A stretch of 20,907 nt of DNA. Origin: CAYTSA01 sp964440345 (lineage in GTDB: Bacteria; Desulfobacterota; Desulfovibrionia; Desulfovibrionales; Desulfovibrionaceae). The first letter of the stretch is position 1, and the number at the start of each line of letters is the position of its first letter. Shown piece after piece: positions 1 through 6,710 of this stretch. The notes beneath the pieces were generated by a model that ran no database searches, was not told the origin of the DNA, and saw only the letters and a program-made list of their open reading frames with translations. A program made the translations under genes and the position numbers. The stretch is from contig CAYTSA010000070.1 in assembly GCA_964440345.1 (NCBI GenBank), forward strand, positions 1 to 20,907, written 5' to 3'.

Positions 1-1
1 C

Positions 2-157
2 AAGCCCGAACCCAAGCCTGCGCCAGAGCCAAAGCCAGAGCCAAAGCCAGAGCCCAAGCCAGAGCCCAAGCCAGAGCCCAAGCCCGAGCCCAAGCCCGAG
101 CCTAAACCTGAGCCCAAGCCTGCAGCAAAACCGGCGGCCAAACCGGCAGCGAAACCG
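2..157 (+). repeat. Tandem codon repeat encoding (PEPK)n then (AAKP)n in the CheA linker
   Basis: From base 2 to about 120 the DNA is a run of 12-bp units of the type AAGCCAGAGCCC, encoding alternating Lys-Pro-Glu-Pro. From about 121 to 157 it changes to 12-bp units encoding Ala-Ala-Lys-Pro. Units differ mainly at third codon positions. The protein is a stiff, charge-alternating tether between the P1/P2 and dimerisation domains. The repeat may be longer, because it begins at the window edge. Confidence 0.9.
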
Positions 158-1417
158 GCGGCCAAACCCCCGGCGCAGCCCCCAGCCGGGCAACAGCAGC
201 AGGCCAAGCCAAAAGTTTCCTCCACCATCCGCGTGGACCACGAGAAGCTGGACCACCTGATGAACTTGATCGGAGAACTCATTATCAACCGCAACAGGTT
301 CTCCATGCTCGCCCGGCAGCTTGAGGACAGTCACAGCGAAGCGGATGTGACCGAAGTGGCCCAGTCCTTGACGGAAACAACTTACTCCATGGCCCGCATC
401 TCTGACGATCTGCAGGACACCATCATGAACGTGCGCATGGTGCCTGTGCAGACTGTTTTTTCCCGGTTTCCGCGCTTGGTTCGCGACCTTTCACGCAAAA
501 GCGGCAAACAGGTGGAGCTGTACACTGAAGGCGAAGAGACGGAACTGGACAAGAGCGTGGTGGAAGTCATAGGCGACCCCCTGGTCCACCTTATCCGAAA
601 CAGCGTGGACCACGGCATAGAGTCCGATGAAGTGCGCAAGGCCGCCGGCAAGCCCGCCAAAGGGTCAGTCTGGTTGCGGGCCTACCACAAAGGTAACTCT
701 GTGGCCATTGAGGTCCAGGACGACGGAAAGGGCATAGACCCGGAAAAAATGCGCGAAATCGGTGTGAGAAAAGGCGTTATCACTGCTGAAGAAGCCAAGA
801 ACCTGGACGACAGGGAGGCCATGGAACTCATTTTTGCCCCGGGTTTTTCCGGCGCAGAAAAGGTGACTGACATTTCCGGCCGCGGCGTGGGTATGGATGT
901 TGTCCGAAATAACATAAAGGACTTGAAAGGCAGCGTGGACATAGCCTCCAAAGTGGGCGAGGGCACCACCTTCACCTTGTCGTTGCCGCTGACCCTGGCC
1001 ATCATTGACGCGCTCATGGTCAAGTGTTCGGGCGAGACTTTCGCCATTCCGCTGGACGCTGTTTCCGAGACCACCAAGATAGAAGCCAGCCGGCTGACCG
1101 ACGTAAACAACCGCAAGGCAGTGACCTTGCGCGGCGAGGTGCTGGGCGTGGTCACCTTGTCTGACTTGCTGGAATTGCCGCCGGCTGAGAAGGAGCCGGA
1201 TATTCTTGCTACGGTGATCATTCAGGATAACCAGCGCCGGCTGAGCGTAGTGGTGGACAGGTTGCTGGAGCGGCAGGAAATCGTCATCAAGCCCCTGGGC
1301 GCGTATCTGGGCGACCTGAAGGGCATTTCCGGCGCCACCATCATGGGCGACGGCAGCGTGGTGCTCATTCTGGACCCGCACGAAATATACCTTATGGCCA
1401 CCTCAAAGGCTATTTAA
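2..1417 (+). CDS. cheA: Chemotaxis histidine kinase CheA, 5'-truncated by the window edge
   Basis: CheA autophosphorylates and passes phosphate to CheY/CheB in receptor arrays at the inner membrane. The open frame runs from base 2, so the N-terminal phosphotransfer (His) domain lies outside. Bases 2-200 encode a low-complexity linker of PEPK units followed by AAKP units. The dimerisation helices start near 229 (HEKLDHLMNLIGEL). The ATPase domain shows an N box (HLIRNSVDHGIE, 587-622), G1 (DDGKG, 719-733), F box (FAPGFSG, 833-853) and G2 (GRGVGMDVV, from 878). A CheW-like regulatory domain fills about 995-1417. All ATP-binding motifs are intact, so the kinase should be active. The next gene starts 6 bp after the TAA. 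No other chemotaxis gene is visible here. Confidence 0.96.
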   Translation, partial: KPEPKPAPEPKPEPKPEPKPEPKPEPKPEPKPEPKPEPKPAAKPAAKPAAKPAAKPPAQPPAGQQQQAKPKVSSTIRVDHEKLDHLMNLIGELIINRNRFSMLARQLEDSHSEADVTEVAQSLTETTYSMARISDDLQDTIMNVRMVPVQTVFSRFPRLVRDLSRKSGKQVELYTEGEETELDKSVVEVIGDPLVHLIRNSVDHGIESDEVRKAAGKPAKGSVWLRAYHKGNSVAIEVQDDGKGIDPEKMREIGVRKGVITAEEAKNLDDREAMELIFAPGFSGAEKVTDISGRGVGMDVVRNNIKDLKGSVDIASKVGEGTTFTLSLPLTLAIIDALMVKCSGETFAIPLDAVSETTKIEASRLTDVNNRKAVTLRGEVLGVVTLSDLLELPPAEKEPDILATVIIQDNQRRLSVVVDRLLERQEIVIKPLGAYLGDLKGISGATIMGDGSVVLILDPHEIYLMATSKAI

Positions 1418-1423
1418 TCACGC

Positions 1424-2338
1424 ATGCGGGACTTTTGCGCAGACATCATCGCCCAGGTCAGCGAGATTGTCCTGGGCAAGAAGCACGAAATACGGCTGTG
1501 CCTCACCTGCCTTTTTGCCAACGGCCACCTGCTCATCGAGGACCTGCCCGGCATAGGCAAAACCACTCTTGCCAAAAGTTTGGCTGCTTGCCTGGGGCTC
1601 GTCTACGGACGGGTTCAGTTCACCAGCGACATGTTGCCGGGCGACATTCTCGGCGTCTCTGTTTTTGAGCAAAAGGAATCCGCCTTTGTCTTTCATCCTG
1701 GGCCCATCTTTACCCAGGTTCTGCTCGCAGACGAGATTAACCGGACCACGCCAAAGACCCAGTCCGCACTGCTGGAAGCAATGGAAGAGCGGCAAGTTAC
1801 CTCGGAAGGCGTCACCCGGCAGCTTCCTGCGCCCTTTTTTGTCATCGCTACGCAAAATCCGCTGGAGCAGTCTGGCGTTTTTTCCCTGCCTGATTCACAG
1901 CTGGACCGGTTTCTGATGCGCATAGCGTTGAGCTACCCTGGCCGGGAGCATGAACGCCAGTTGCTCAACCAGGGGGACGCGCACAGGCAGTTGCAGGCCA
2001 TGCAGTCGTGCATGGAATCAATGGACATTCCCAAAGTGCAGCACGAAGTGGAGCAGGTGCACGCAGCCGGCCCATTGCTGGAGTATGCGCTGGATTTGCT
2101 GGAGTTTACACGAACATCAGCCCATTTTCAGACAGGTCTTTCCCCTCGGGCCGGCCTGGGCTTGATGCGGGCCGCCAAGTCGTGGGCCTACATTGAAGGT
2201 CGGGAGCACGTCCTGCCCGAGGACGTGCAGGCTGTCATGGCCCCCTGCCTGCGGCACCGGCTGCGTTCTTCCAAGGATTACCGCGAAATATCCGCAGACA
2301 GGCTGGACAGCCTGTTCCGCGAGGTTCCCCTGCCCTGA
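1424..2338 (+). CDS. MoxR-family AAA+ ATPase
   Basis: MoxR ATPases are thought to act as chaperones that help assemble or activate other protein complexes, often with a DUF58/VWA partner. The 304-residue protein has Walker A (GIGKTTLAK, 43-51), Walker B (LLADEIN, 100-106), sensor 1 (ATQNP, 142-146) and the LPDSQLDRF element (155-163), all typical of this family and at the usual length. The start follows the cheA stop by 6 bp and has no clear Shine-Dalgarno, so translation may be coupled to cheA; a slightly later start cannot be excluded. No DUF58 or VWA gene follows: the next gene is convergent and unrelated. Its client is therefore unknown. Confidence 0.93.
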   Translation: MRDFCADIIAQVSEIVLGKKHEIRLCLTCLFANGHLLIEDLPGIGKTTLAKSLAACLGLVYGRVQFTSDMLPGDILGVSVFEQKESAFVFHPGPIFTQVLLADEINRTTPKTQSALLEAMEERQVTSEGVTRQLPAPFFVIATQNPLEQSGVFSLPDSQLDRFLMRIALSYPGREHERQLLNQGDAHRQLQAMQSCMESMDIPKVQHEVEQVHAAGPLLEYALDLLEFTRTSAHFQTGLSPRAGLGLMRAAKSWAYIEGREHVLPEDVQAVMAPCLRHRLRSSKDYREISADRLDSLFREVPLP

Positions 2339-2383
2339 AGTTCTGGCTCAACCGTTTGCAGTCTGAGGCGGCAACCGAGCATG

Positions 2384-2457
2384 AGAGCAGCGTGCTCTGC
2401 GTTGTCCGGCAACAGTCTGCGGCAATTGTTCTCATGGTTTGGCGCAACTGAGCGCCA
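2384..2457. other. Two hairpins in the convergent gap between the MoxR and Smr genes
   Basis: AGAGCA-gcg-TGCTCT lies at 2384-2398 and TGGCGC-aactga-GCGCCA at 2440-2457, both perfect. Neither is followed by a T-run, so they are not classical terminators, but their place between two convergent stop codons suits a transcription-stopping or RNA-end-protecting role. Confidence 0.4.
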
Positions 2458-2526
2458 CGTTGCGGTAGAGGGGATTCGAGAATGCTGCATGAGGAGTGCG
2501 GCGCAGGGAAGATTGCGGGAAACAGG

Positions 2527-3267
2527 CTACGTATACAGGTCCGGATCGTCAGGCGCTCTGTCCCAATATATTTTTCCGCGCGATTTCTTGTAGTTGCGCA
2601 AAAGTACATATAAGGCCCCTGCGCCTCCGTGCTTGGGCAGGGCTGTGCAAAAAGCCAGCACCACGCGCTTGAAAGGATCCCGGGTTAACCAGGACTGCAC
2701 CTTCTGGCGCAGCACGCCGTAGCCGTCTGGCGAATTCTTGCCCCGGCCTGGGATCAGCAGCACGCAGCGGCGGTTTTGCATGTACGCGTCCTTGAGAAAA
2801 AACACCATGGCGTCATAGCCTTCGCGGGCCGTCATGCCGTGCATGTCCAGATGTGCTTCAGGGCTGTAGCGGCCAGACTTTAACCGGGTGGCCACGGCCG
2901 GGTCCAGGCCGGCCACTCTCCCCTGAATGAACTCGTCGGTGAATTCCAATGTGAACTCCACCTTGCCGTTGACCAAATCCATCAGGTGGGCGGCGACGTC
3001 TTCGCCGCTGCAGTCTTCTCGCAGCGCCGCCGGTGTTTTTTTGGGAGGCGGGGCCAGCCGGCGGTCCTGGCCTTCCATGGGCTGTACGCCGGTCATGGCG
3101 GCCAGAAATGCGTCCTCGTCGGTTGGGGGCTGCGGCGGTTTTTCGGGCGCGGCTTCTTGCTGCTGTTGCCCGGCGGCAGCACGCAATTGCTTTTTTTTCT
3201 TCTTTTTTTTGCCCTTGTCTTGCGACAGGGCTTTGTCCAGGTCTTGGAATGATCGAAAGGTGGGCAT
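2527..3267 (-). CDS. Smr (MutS2 C-terminal)-domain protein
   Basis: Stand-alone Smr domains are nucleic-acid endonuclease-type domains, linked in other bacteria to DNA recombination control or to mRNA cleavage at stalled ribosomes. The C-terminal domain (about 135-246) shows LDMHG (140-144), PGRGKNS (173-179) and GGAGALYVLLR (214-224), the hallmark Smr motifs. The N-terminal half is disordered, with seven consecutive lysines (20-26), a Gln run and a Pro-rich stretch. I chose the start at 3267 (246 aa) because GGAG lies 6 nt upstream; the frame stays open to 3372, but the added residues look non-coding. It is transcribed alone, convergent with the MoxR gene. Confidence 0.9.
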   Translation of the reverse strand: MPTFRSFQDLDKALSQDKGKKKKKKKQLRAAAGQQQQEAAPEKPPQPPTDEDAFLAAMTGVQPMEGQDRRLAPPPKKTPAALREDCSGEDVAAHLMDLVNGKVEFTLEFTDEFIQGRVAGLDPAVATRLKSGRYSPEAHLDMHGMTAREGYDAMVFFLKDAYMQNRRCVLLIPGRGKNSPDGYGVLRQKVQSWLTRDPFKRVVLAFCTALPKHGGAGALYVLLRNYKKSRGKIYWDRAPDDPDLYT

Positions 3268-3448
3268 ACAAGGCTCCAGGATAGCGTCACGAATCAAAAT
3301 GAAGGCTGGATGAGCTGATGTCAAGCATGGAAGTCCGCCTGAATCCACCGCCTGGCAGCGCTGCTCAGGCAATCCGGCTACAGGTTAGGGAGGAGGTGCC
3401 TCAGGTTACTACTCGCGCGATACGTTACATTAATACGTCATAGTGTAG

Positions 3449-3469
3449 GGGCGACCCTTGCGGTCGCCC
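3449..3469. repeat. Short palindromic element GGGCGACC-cttgc-GGTCGCCC
   Basis: A perfect 8-bp stem with loop CTTGC, preceded by GTAGG. The loop and inner bases (CCCTTGCGG) are the same as in the terminator hairpin at 4146-4165, so both may belong to one intergenic palindrome family. No T-run follows this copy. Confidence 0.55.
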
Positions 3470-3575
3470 GTCTTGACGCTCTTTGTGCATGATGCGGCGG
3501 CTCGTTGGTGATAGATTTGTGTTTGCAAACGCTTTCTATCTGTTTGGTTTTACACACGTAACGTGGATTTTTTAA

Positions 3576-3716
3576 TTTTTGTGCGGTGGATTTACGGTTT
3601 CCTGGTCTGCAACCGAGGTAGGCGAGACGCTGGGCGCTGTCCAGACAGTGGCGGCCGTGCTGCTTGCCGCGCTGGCTGCCGGCTCCTGGGCGCGCAAGAG
3701 AGCTTATTTCAGGTAA
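3576..3716 (+). pseudogene. Possible remnant: C-terminal piece of a small membrane protein
   Basis: The frame ending at TAA 3714-3716 reads like protein: VGETLGAVQTVAAVLLAALA, then a basic end WARKRAYFR, i.e. one transmembrane helix with a positive tail. It has no ATG or Shine-Dalgarno, and upstream it is closed by TAA at 3573-3575. I read it as the leftover end of a deleted gene, or chance. A different frame over the same bases starts with GTG at 3563 but looks less protein-like. Confidence 0.25.
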
Positions 3717-3809
3717 GGCTGGCTAACACGCTTGCCAAATCACCCCACATGCTCAAATATTTAGTATGAATGATTCCTTCTTGGATCGACTGTAACAAAG
3801 GAGGCGGAC

Positions 3810-3911
3810 ATGTTTGTGACAGTTTCCCGTTTCGGTAAAGAAACGTATGATAGCGTCGAGGCAGTCCGCGAAGAGGCGGACCGGATTCAAAAGCATTTAA
3901 ACGAATTATAG
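3810..3911 (+). CDS. Small ORF, 33 aa, with a perfect Shine-Dalgarno
   Basis: ATG at 3810 is preceded by AAAGGAGG (3797-3804) with a 5-nt gap, the strongest ribosome binding site in the window. The product begins MFVTVSRFGKETYDSVEAVR and continues as a charged, probably helical tail ending KHLNEL, stop TAG at 3909-3911. I do not recognise the family. It could be a real small protein, a leader peptide for the hairpins that follow directly, or the start of a gene cut short by the palindromic element beginning at its stop codon. Confidence 0.45.
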   Translation: MFVTVSRFGKETYDSVEAVREEADRIQKHLNEL

Positions 3912-3972
3912 CATTTCACGGCAATGATTTGCAAGCAAATCCTTGCAGAGCATTTCAACTGTGAAATGCTCT
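3910..3972 (+). repeat. Palindrome cluster (REP-like or attenuator-like)
   Basis: Three elements are packed together. AGCATTTCA occurs at 3910-3918. GCAA-t-GATTTG-caag-CAAATC-c-TTGC forms an imperfect hairpin at 3921-3946. AGAGCATTTCA-actg-TGAAATGCTCT forms a perfect 11-bp stem at 3947-3972. The first AGCATTTCA could also pair with the right arm TGAAATGCT, so two alternative folds are possible. No T-run follows. The layout fits an intergenic repeat family or a regulatory RNA switch placed right behind the 33-codon ORF. Confidence 0.6.
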
Positions 3973-3976
3973 AGCG

Positions 3977-4105
3977 TTGGATATTGGCTTGAACCCGGAG
4001 AAAAACGTGACCTTTGCTGAAGCAGAAAATGAATATCGCATAGGCGTCAGCGAGATTATGGACGAACACTTGCGCGAATCTCCGGTAACATGGCGGAATT
4101 ACTGA
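3977..4105 (+). pseudogene. Short frame of about 42 codons without a clear start, possible remnant
   Basis: From TTG 3977 the frame encodes DIGLNPEKNVTFAEAENEYR and continues to HLRESPVTWRNY, stop TGA 4103-4105. Composition and codon choice look protein-like, but there is no ATG or Shine-Dalgarno at the left end, and the palindrome cluster ends 5 bp upstream. It may be the 3' part of a gene whose front was lost, or a small gene using TTG. Family not recognised. Confidence 0.3.
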
Positions 4106-4145
4106 TGGACTGAGCGGTCGCATCAGTAGAGTATGCGATGCTGCA

Positions 4146-4172
4146 GGCGGCCCTTGCGGACCGCCTTTTTTT
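4146..4172 (+). terminator. Rho-independent terminator
   Basis: GGCGGCC-cttgc-GG(a)CCGCC, with one bulged A, followed by seven T (4166-4172). It would end transcription of whatever comes from 3810-4105. The group II intron-like sequence begins 1 bp after the T-run. Confidence 0.75.
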
Positions 4173-4173
4173 G

Positions 4174-4253
4174 GTGCGCCCGGCAGGGCGCACCAACTTG
4201 GAGGTGAAAGTCCTCTACAGGCCCGACAAGGGGAACTGTTAGCCGGACGGCAA
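4174..4253 (+). mobile_element. Truncated 5' end of a group II intron (domain I fragment)
   Basis: The sequence starts GTGCGCC, fitting the GUGYG 5' consensus of group II introns. It continues with the characteristic blocks GGAGGTGAAAGTCCTCTACA (4200-4219) and GGGGAACTGTTAGCCG (4230-4245), which I recognise from domain I of bacterial introns. Similarity stops near 4253. No domain V, 3' end or reverse transcriptase follows, so it is a dead fragment. Insertion directly behind a terminator hairpin is known behaviour of bacterial class C introns, but the class cannot be told from 80 nt. Confidence 0.65.
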
Positions 4254-4361
4254 TGGCGCCTTCCGCCGCCGTCAACGGCCGCGGGCCGCGGTGGAATTCC
4301 GGCGCTGCGCACATGAACCAAACATTCCCCAAGAAGTACCTTGCTTCATTCTCCATACGGC

Positions 4362-4382
4362 ATTCTTTGCGGCGCAAGGAAT
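4362..4382. other. Hairpin upstream of the solute-binding protein gene
   Basis: ATTCTTTGC-ggc-GCAAGGAAT forms a 9-bp stem with one G-T pair, 150 bp before the next start codon. There is no T-run; function unknown. Confidence 0.3.
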
Positions 4383-4532
4383 ACGCCATGGAGTTCATGG
4401 TGATGCTGCGTGATGCAATTGTCATCATTCTGCCGCCATATGTCATCATCCAGCCACGGTTGCGTCGCAATTCATGCGTAGAAATCTCCACGGTCATGTA
4501 TATGATTACAACAATTTCAAGGAGATTCTACT

Positions 4533-5279
4533 ATGCGTAATGTGATTCTGGTTATTGTGTTGTTGCTTGTGGCGTTGCCACTCAGTTCCTGGGCTGGTCT
4601 GAGCATTTATACTGAAGAATCGCCCCCTTCCAGCTTTATGAAGGACGGCGAGATGACCGGCATTTCTGCTGAAATAGTAAAAGAAATTCAAAAACGCGTT
4701 GGCAATGACGACGCTATTCAGATGGTCCCCTGGGCCCGCGGCTATAAAGAAGTGCAGGAAAAGCCGAATGTGGCTCTGTTCGCCACCACCCGCACAGAAG
4801 AGCGTGAGCCGCTGTTTAAATGGGTTGGGCCGCTCATCCGCCTGAAATGGGCTTTCTTTGCCAAGAAGGGGTCCGGCGTCTCCATCGCCAGCCTTGACGA
4901 CGCCAAAAAAGTGGGCTCCATTGGCACCTACAAAGACGACGCCCGGGAGCAATTTCTTCTAAAGGAAGGATTCGCCAACTTGGATTCCGCCACAGACAAT
5001 TTGACCAACGTGCGTAAGCTGATGAACGACCGTGTCGATTTGCTTGTCTCCACGAACCTGGGCATTGTCACCACCGCCATGGAAGCTGGAGAAGACCCGG
5101 AGCAACTGGAGGAAGTATACGTCATAAAGCAGGCAGACTTATATGTCGCTTTTAACAAGCAAACAGAAGACGCAGTAGTGGAAAGCTGGAAAAACGCCTT
5201 GAGCCAGATGGTCCAAGACGGAACCTACGCTACGATATACAAAGAATGGCTGCCCGGCCAGACCCCGCCCTTGCCGTAA
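4533..5279 (+). CDS. Periplasmic solute-binding protein, amino-acid type (SBP family 3)
   Basis: The 248-residue product begins with a signal peptide: basic MRN, a hydrophobic core (4-17), then a predicted cut after SSWA (21). The mature part has the family 3 fold: an N-terminal YTEESPPSSF ligand-pocket strand, GEMTGISAEIVKEI, then VALFATTRTEEREPLFKWVG, and the second lobe with VGSIGTYKDD. Such proteins bind amino acids or similar small solutes and usually deliver them to an ABC permease, or act as sensors. No permease or ATPase gene is nearby, so it either shares a transporter encoded elsewhere or serves as a receptor. AAGGAG (4519-4524) lies 8 nt before ATG. A strong terminator follows. Confidence 0.9.
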   Translation: MRNVILVIVLLLVALPLSSWAGLSIYTEESPPSSFMKDGEMTGISAEIVKEIQKRVGNDDAIQMVPWARGYKEVQEKPNVALFATTRTEEREPLFKWVGPLIRLKWAFFAKKGSGVSIASLDDAKKVGSIGTYKDDAREQFLLKEGFANLDSATDNLTNVRKLMNDRVDLLVSTNLGIVTTAMEAGEDPEQLEEVYVIKQADLYVAFNKQTEDAVVESWKNALSQMVQDGTYATIYKEWLPGQTPPLP

Positions 5280-5301
5280 CGCTTACACCGCGCACGAACA
5301 A

Positions 5302-5327
5302 GGGGGCCGCAAAGGCCCCCTTTTTTT
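5302..5327 (+). terminator. Rho-independent terminator after the solute-binding protein gene
   Basis: GGGGGCC-gcaaa-GGCCCCC followed by seven T, 22 bp after the stop codon. It lies between convergent genes, and its stem could also help stop transcripts from the phosphofructokinase side. Confidence 0.95.
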
Positions 5328-5357
5328 ACCGGCGCTATCTATTGTGACAAGCTGTTG

Positions 5358-6710
5358 CTACGCTTCGTCAACACATGTCTGTGTAGTTTCGCCGTACATG
5401 CCAGTCATGCTGCTCTGGCCTGTGGACTCCATGACAGCCCGCCAATAGTCGGACTGGATGTTCATCCGTCGGCGTTCCTGGGTGACCAGGTGCAGCGGCA
5501 GGTGCACGTAGCGGTCCTGCAGCTTGCTGACCACCATGTCCGTTTTGCCGGCCATGGTTGCGTGCACGGCGTGCTGGCCCAGAAAGCCGCAGTAGATACG
5601 GTCGTTGGCGTTGGCTGGCACGGAGCGGATGATGTAGCTGGGGTCGATGAACTTCAAGGTCAGCGGCATGTTTTTATCTTTGAAAAATTTCTTAATCTCC
5701 CGGATGAGCAGCTGACAGATGTCGCCCAGCACCGGGTTGCCTGAGGCGTCTTTTTCTTCGTTGCGCTCCAGCAGGTGCTGTCCGGCGCCTTCTGCGCAGA
5801 CAATGACAGCGTGGCCGCGGCGCTTCAGCCGCTGGTCCAACTGGTGCAGCACGCCTTGCTCGCCCTCCAGTTCAAAGGGCGCCTCTGGAATGAGCACGAA
5901 GTTCACTTCTTTGAGCGCCAGGGTGGCGTGCGCAGCAATAAAGCCGGATTCGCGGCCCATTACCTTGACCATGCCTACGCCGTTGAATGCGCCGGTGGCC
6001 TCGGTGTGGGCGCAGTCAATGGCTTCTGTGGCTTTTTCCACCGCCGTGTCAAAGCCAAAAGACTGGTTAATGAAGCAGATGTCGTTGTCAATGGTCTTGG
6101 GAATGCCGATGATGGAGATGCGCACGTTGCGTTTTTTTGTTTCTTCCACAATGTTTTGGGCGGCGTGCATGGTGCCGTCTCCGCCTATCATGAAAAGCAC
6201 GCTGATGTTCATGCGCTCCAGAGCGTCCACAATCTCCACAGCAGATTGAGGCCCCCGGGAGGAGCCAAGTATGGTGCCGCCGAATTGGTGAATGTGACCA
6301 ACGTTCTGGGGAGTTAGCTCTACCACCTCGTGCCCGTAATAGGGGATGAAGCCCTCCAGCCCGTAGCGAAAGCCTATGGTGGCGGCAACGTTGTAGTTGT
6401 GGTGGGCCTCCATGACAATGGCCCGGATGACGTCGTTGATGCCCGGACACAAACCGCCGCAGGTCACAATGCCGCATTTTGTTTTGGAGGAGTCGAAGTA
6501 GAGACTCTTTCGCGGGCCGGCAACTTCAAATTCAACTTGCTCTTCGCTGGAGCCCAGGCCTTTGAACAGGTCTTCATTGACGTGCAACCGGACACGGGAG
6601 TCGTCGTCTTCAAAATTACAGTAGGGCAGGTTGGAAGGAATTTTAGCCGGTCCCAATGACTGTATCGACGTATCCAGTTTCGGCTTCTTAGTATCTTTTT
6701 TCTTGCTCAT
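5358..6710 (-). CDS. pfkA: 6-phosphofructokinase, long plant/PPi-like subgroup, predicted ATP-dependent
   Basis: The enzyme phosphorylates fructose 6-phosphate to fructose 1,6-bisphosphate in the cytoplasm. Visible motifs are TCGGLCPGIN (83-92), GGDGT (176-180), PKTIDND (204-210) with the catalytic Asp, FGFDTAV (218-224), MGRESGF (251-257) and PEAPFEL (275-281). In this superfamily a Gly after GGD favours ATP, while Asp there marks PPi enzymes; the Lys in PKTIDND is otherwise typical of PPi enzymes. The Gly/Lys pair is seen in the long ATP enzymes of plants and trypanosomatids, so ATP use is predicted. At 450 residues it is longer than the E. coli type (about 320), mainly through a basic N-terminal extension. 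GGAG lies 7 nt before ATG. Confidence 0.93.
   Translation of the reverse strand: MSKKKDTKKPKLDTSIQSLGPAKIPSNLPYCNFEDDDSRVRLHVNEDLFKGLGSSEEQVEFEVAGPRKSLYFDSSKTKCGIVTCGGLCPGINDVIRAIVMEAHHNYNVAATIGFRYGLEGFIPYYGHEVVELTPQNVGHIHQFGGTILGSSRGPQSAVEIVDALERMNISVLFMIGGDGTMHAAQNIVEETKKRNVRISIIGIPKTIDNDICFINQSFGFDTAVEKATEAIDCAHTEATGAFNGVGMVKVMGRESGFIAAHATLALKEVNFVLIPEAPFELEGEQGVLHQLDQRLKRRGHAVIVCAEGAGQHLLERNEEKDASGNPVLGDICQLLIREIKKFFKDKNMPLTLKFIDPSYIIRSVPANANDRIYCGFLGQHAVHATMAGKTDMVVSKLQDRYVHLPLHLVTQERRRMNIQSDYWRAVMESTGQSSMTGMYGETTQTCVDEA

Larger units (their letters stand above)
3268..4532. other. Long gene-poor region with palindromes and remnants
   Basis: No full-length gene could be recognised in this 1.26 kb. 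It contains a GGGCGACC hairpin (3449-3469), a GATAGA/TCTATC inverted repeat around GTTTGCAAAC (3510-3540), a gene-tail-like frame (3576-3716), a 33-codon ORF (3810-3911), a palindrome cluster (3910-3972), a second short frame (3977-4105), a terminator (4146-4172), a group II intron 5' fragment (4174-4253) and a hairpin at 4362-4382. The mix of AT-rich patches, decayed frames and an intron piece suggests an old insertion or deletion site. Confidence 0.7.

Noticed and set aside
1..157. CRISPR array or intergenic satellite at the window start
   Set aside because: Units are 12 bp, in frame and encode Lys-Pro-Glu-Pro; there are no unique spacers, and the frame continues into CheA.
2858..3313. Several long open frames opposite and beside the Smr gene
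   Set aside because: They are by-products of the Lys/Gln/Pro-rich low-complexity coding sequence and have no ribosome binding sites or motifs.
3510..3540. GATAGA/TCTATC inverted repeat around GTTTGCAAAC as an operator
   Set aside because: No gene starts within a useful distance and no promoter could be defined, so it is mentioned only within the gene-poor region.
4253..4540. 95-codon plus-strand frame ahead of the solute-binding protein gene
   Set aside because: It starts inside the intron fragment, crosses a hairpin, overlaps the next start codon and lacks protein-like features.
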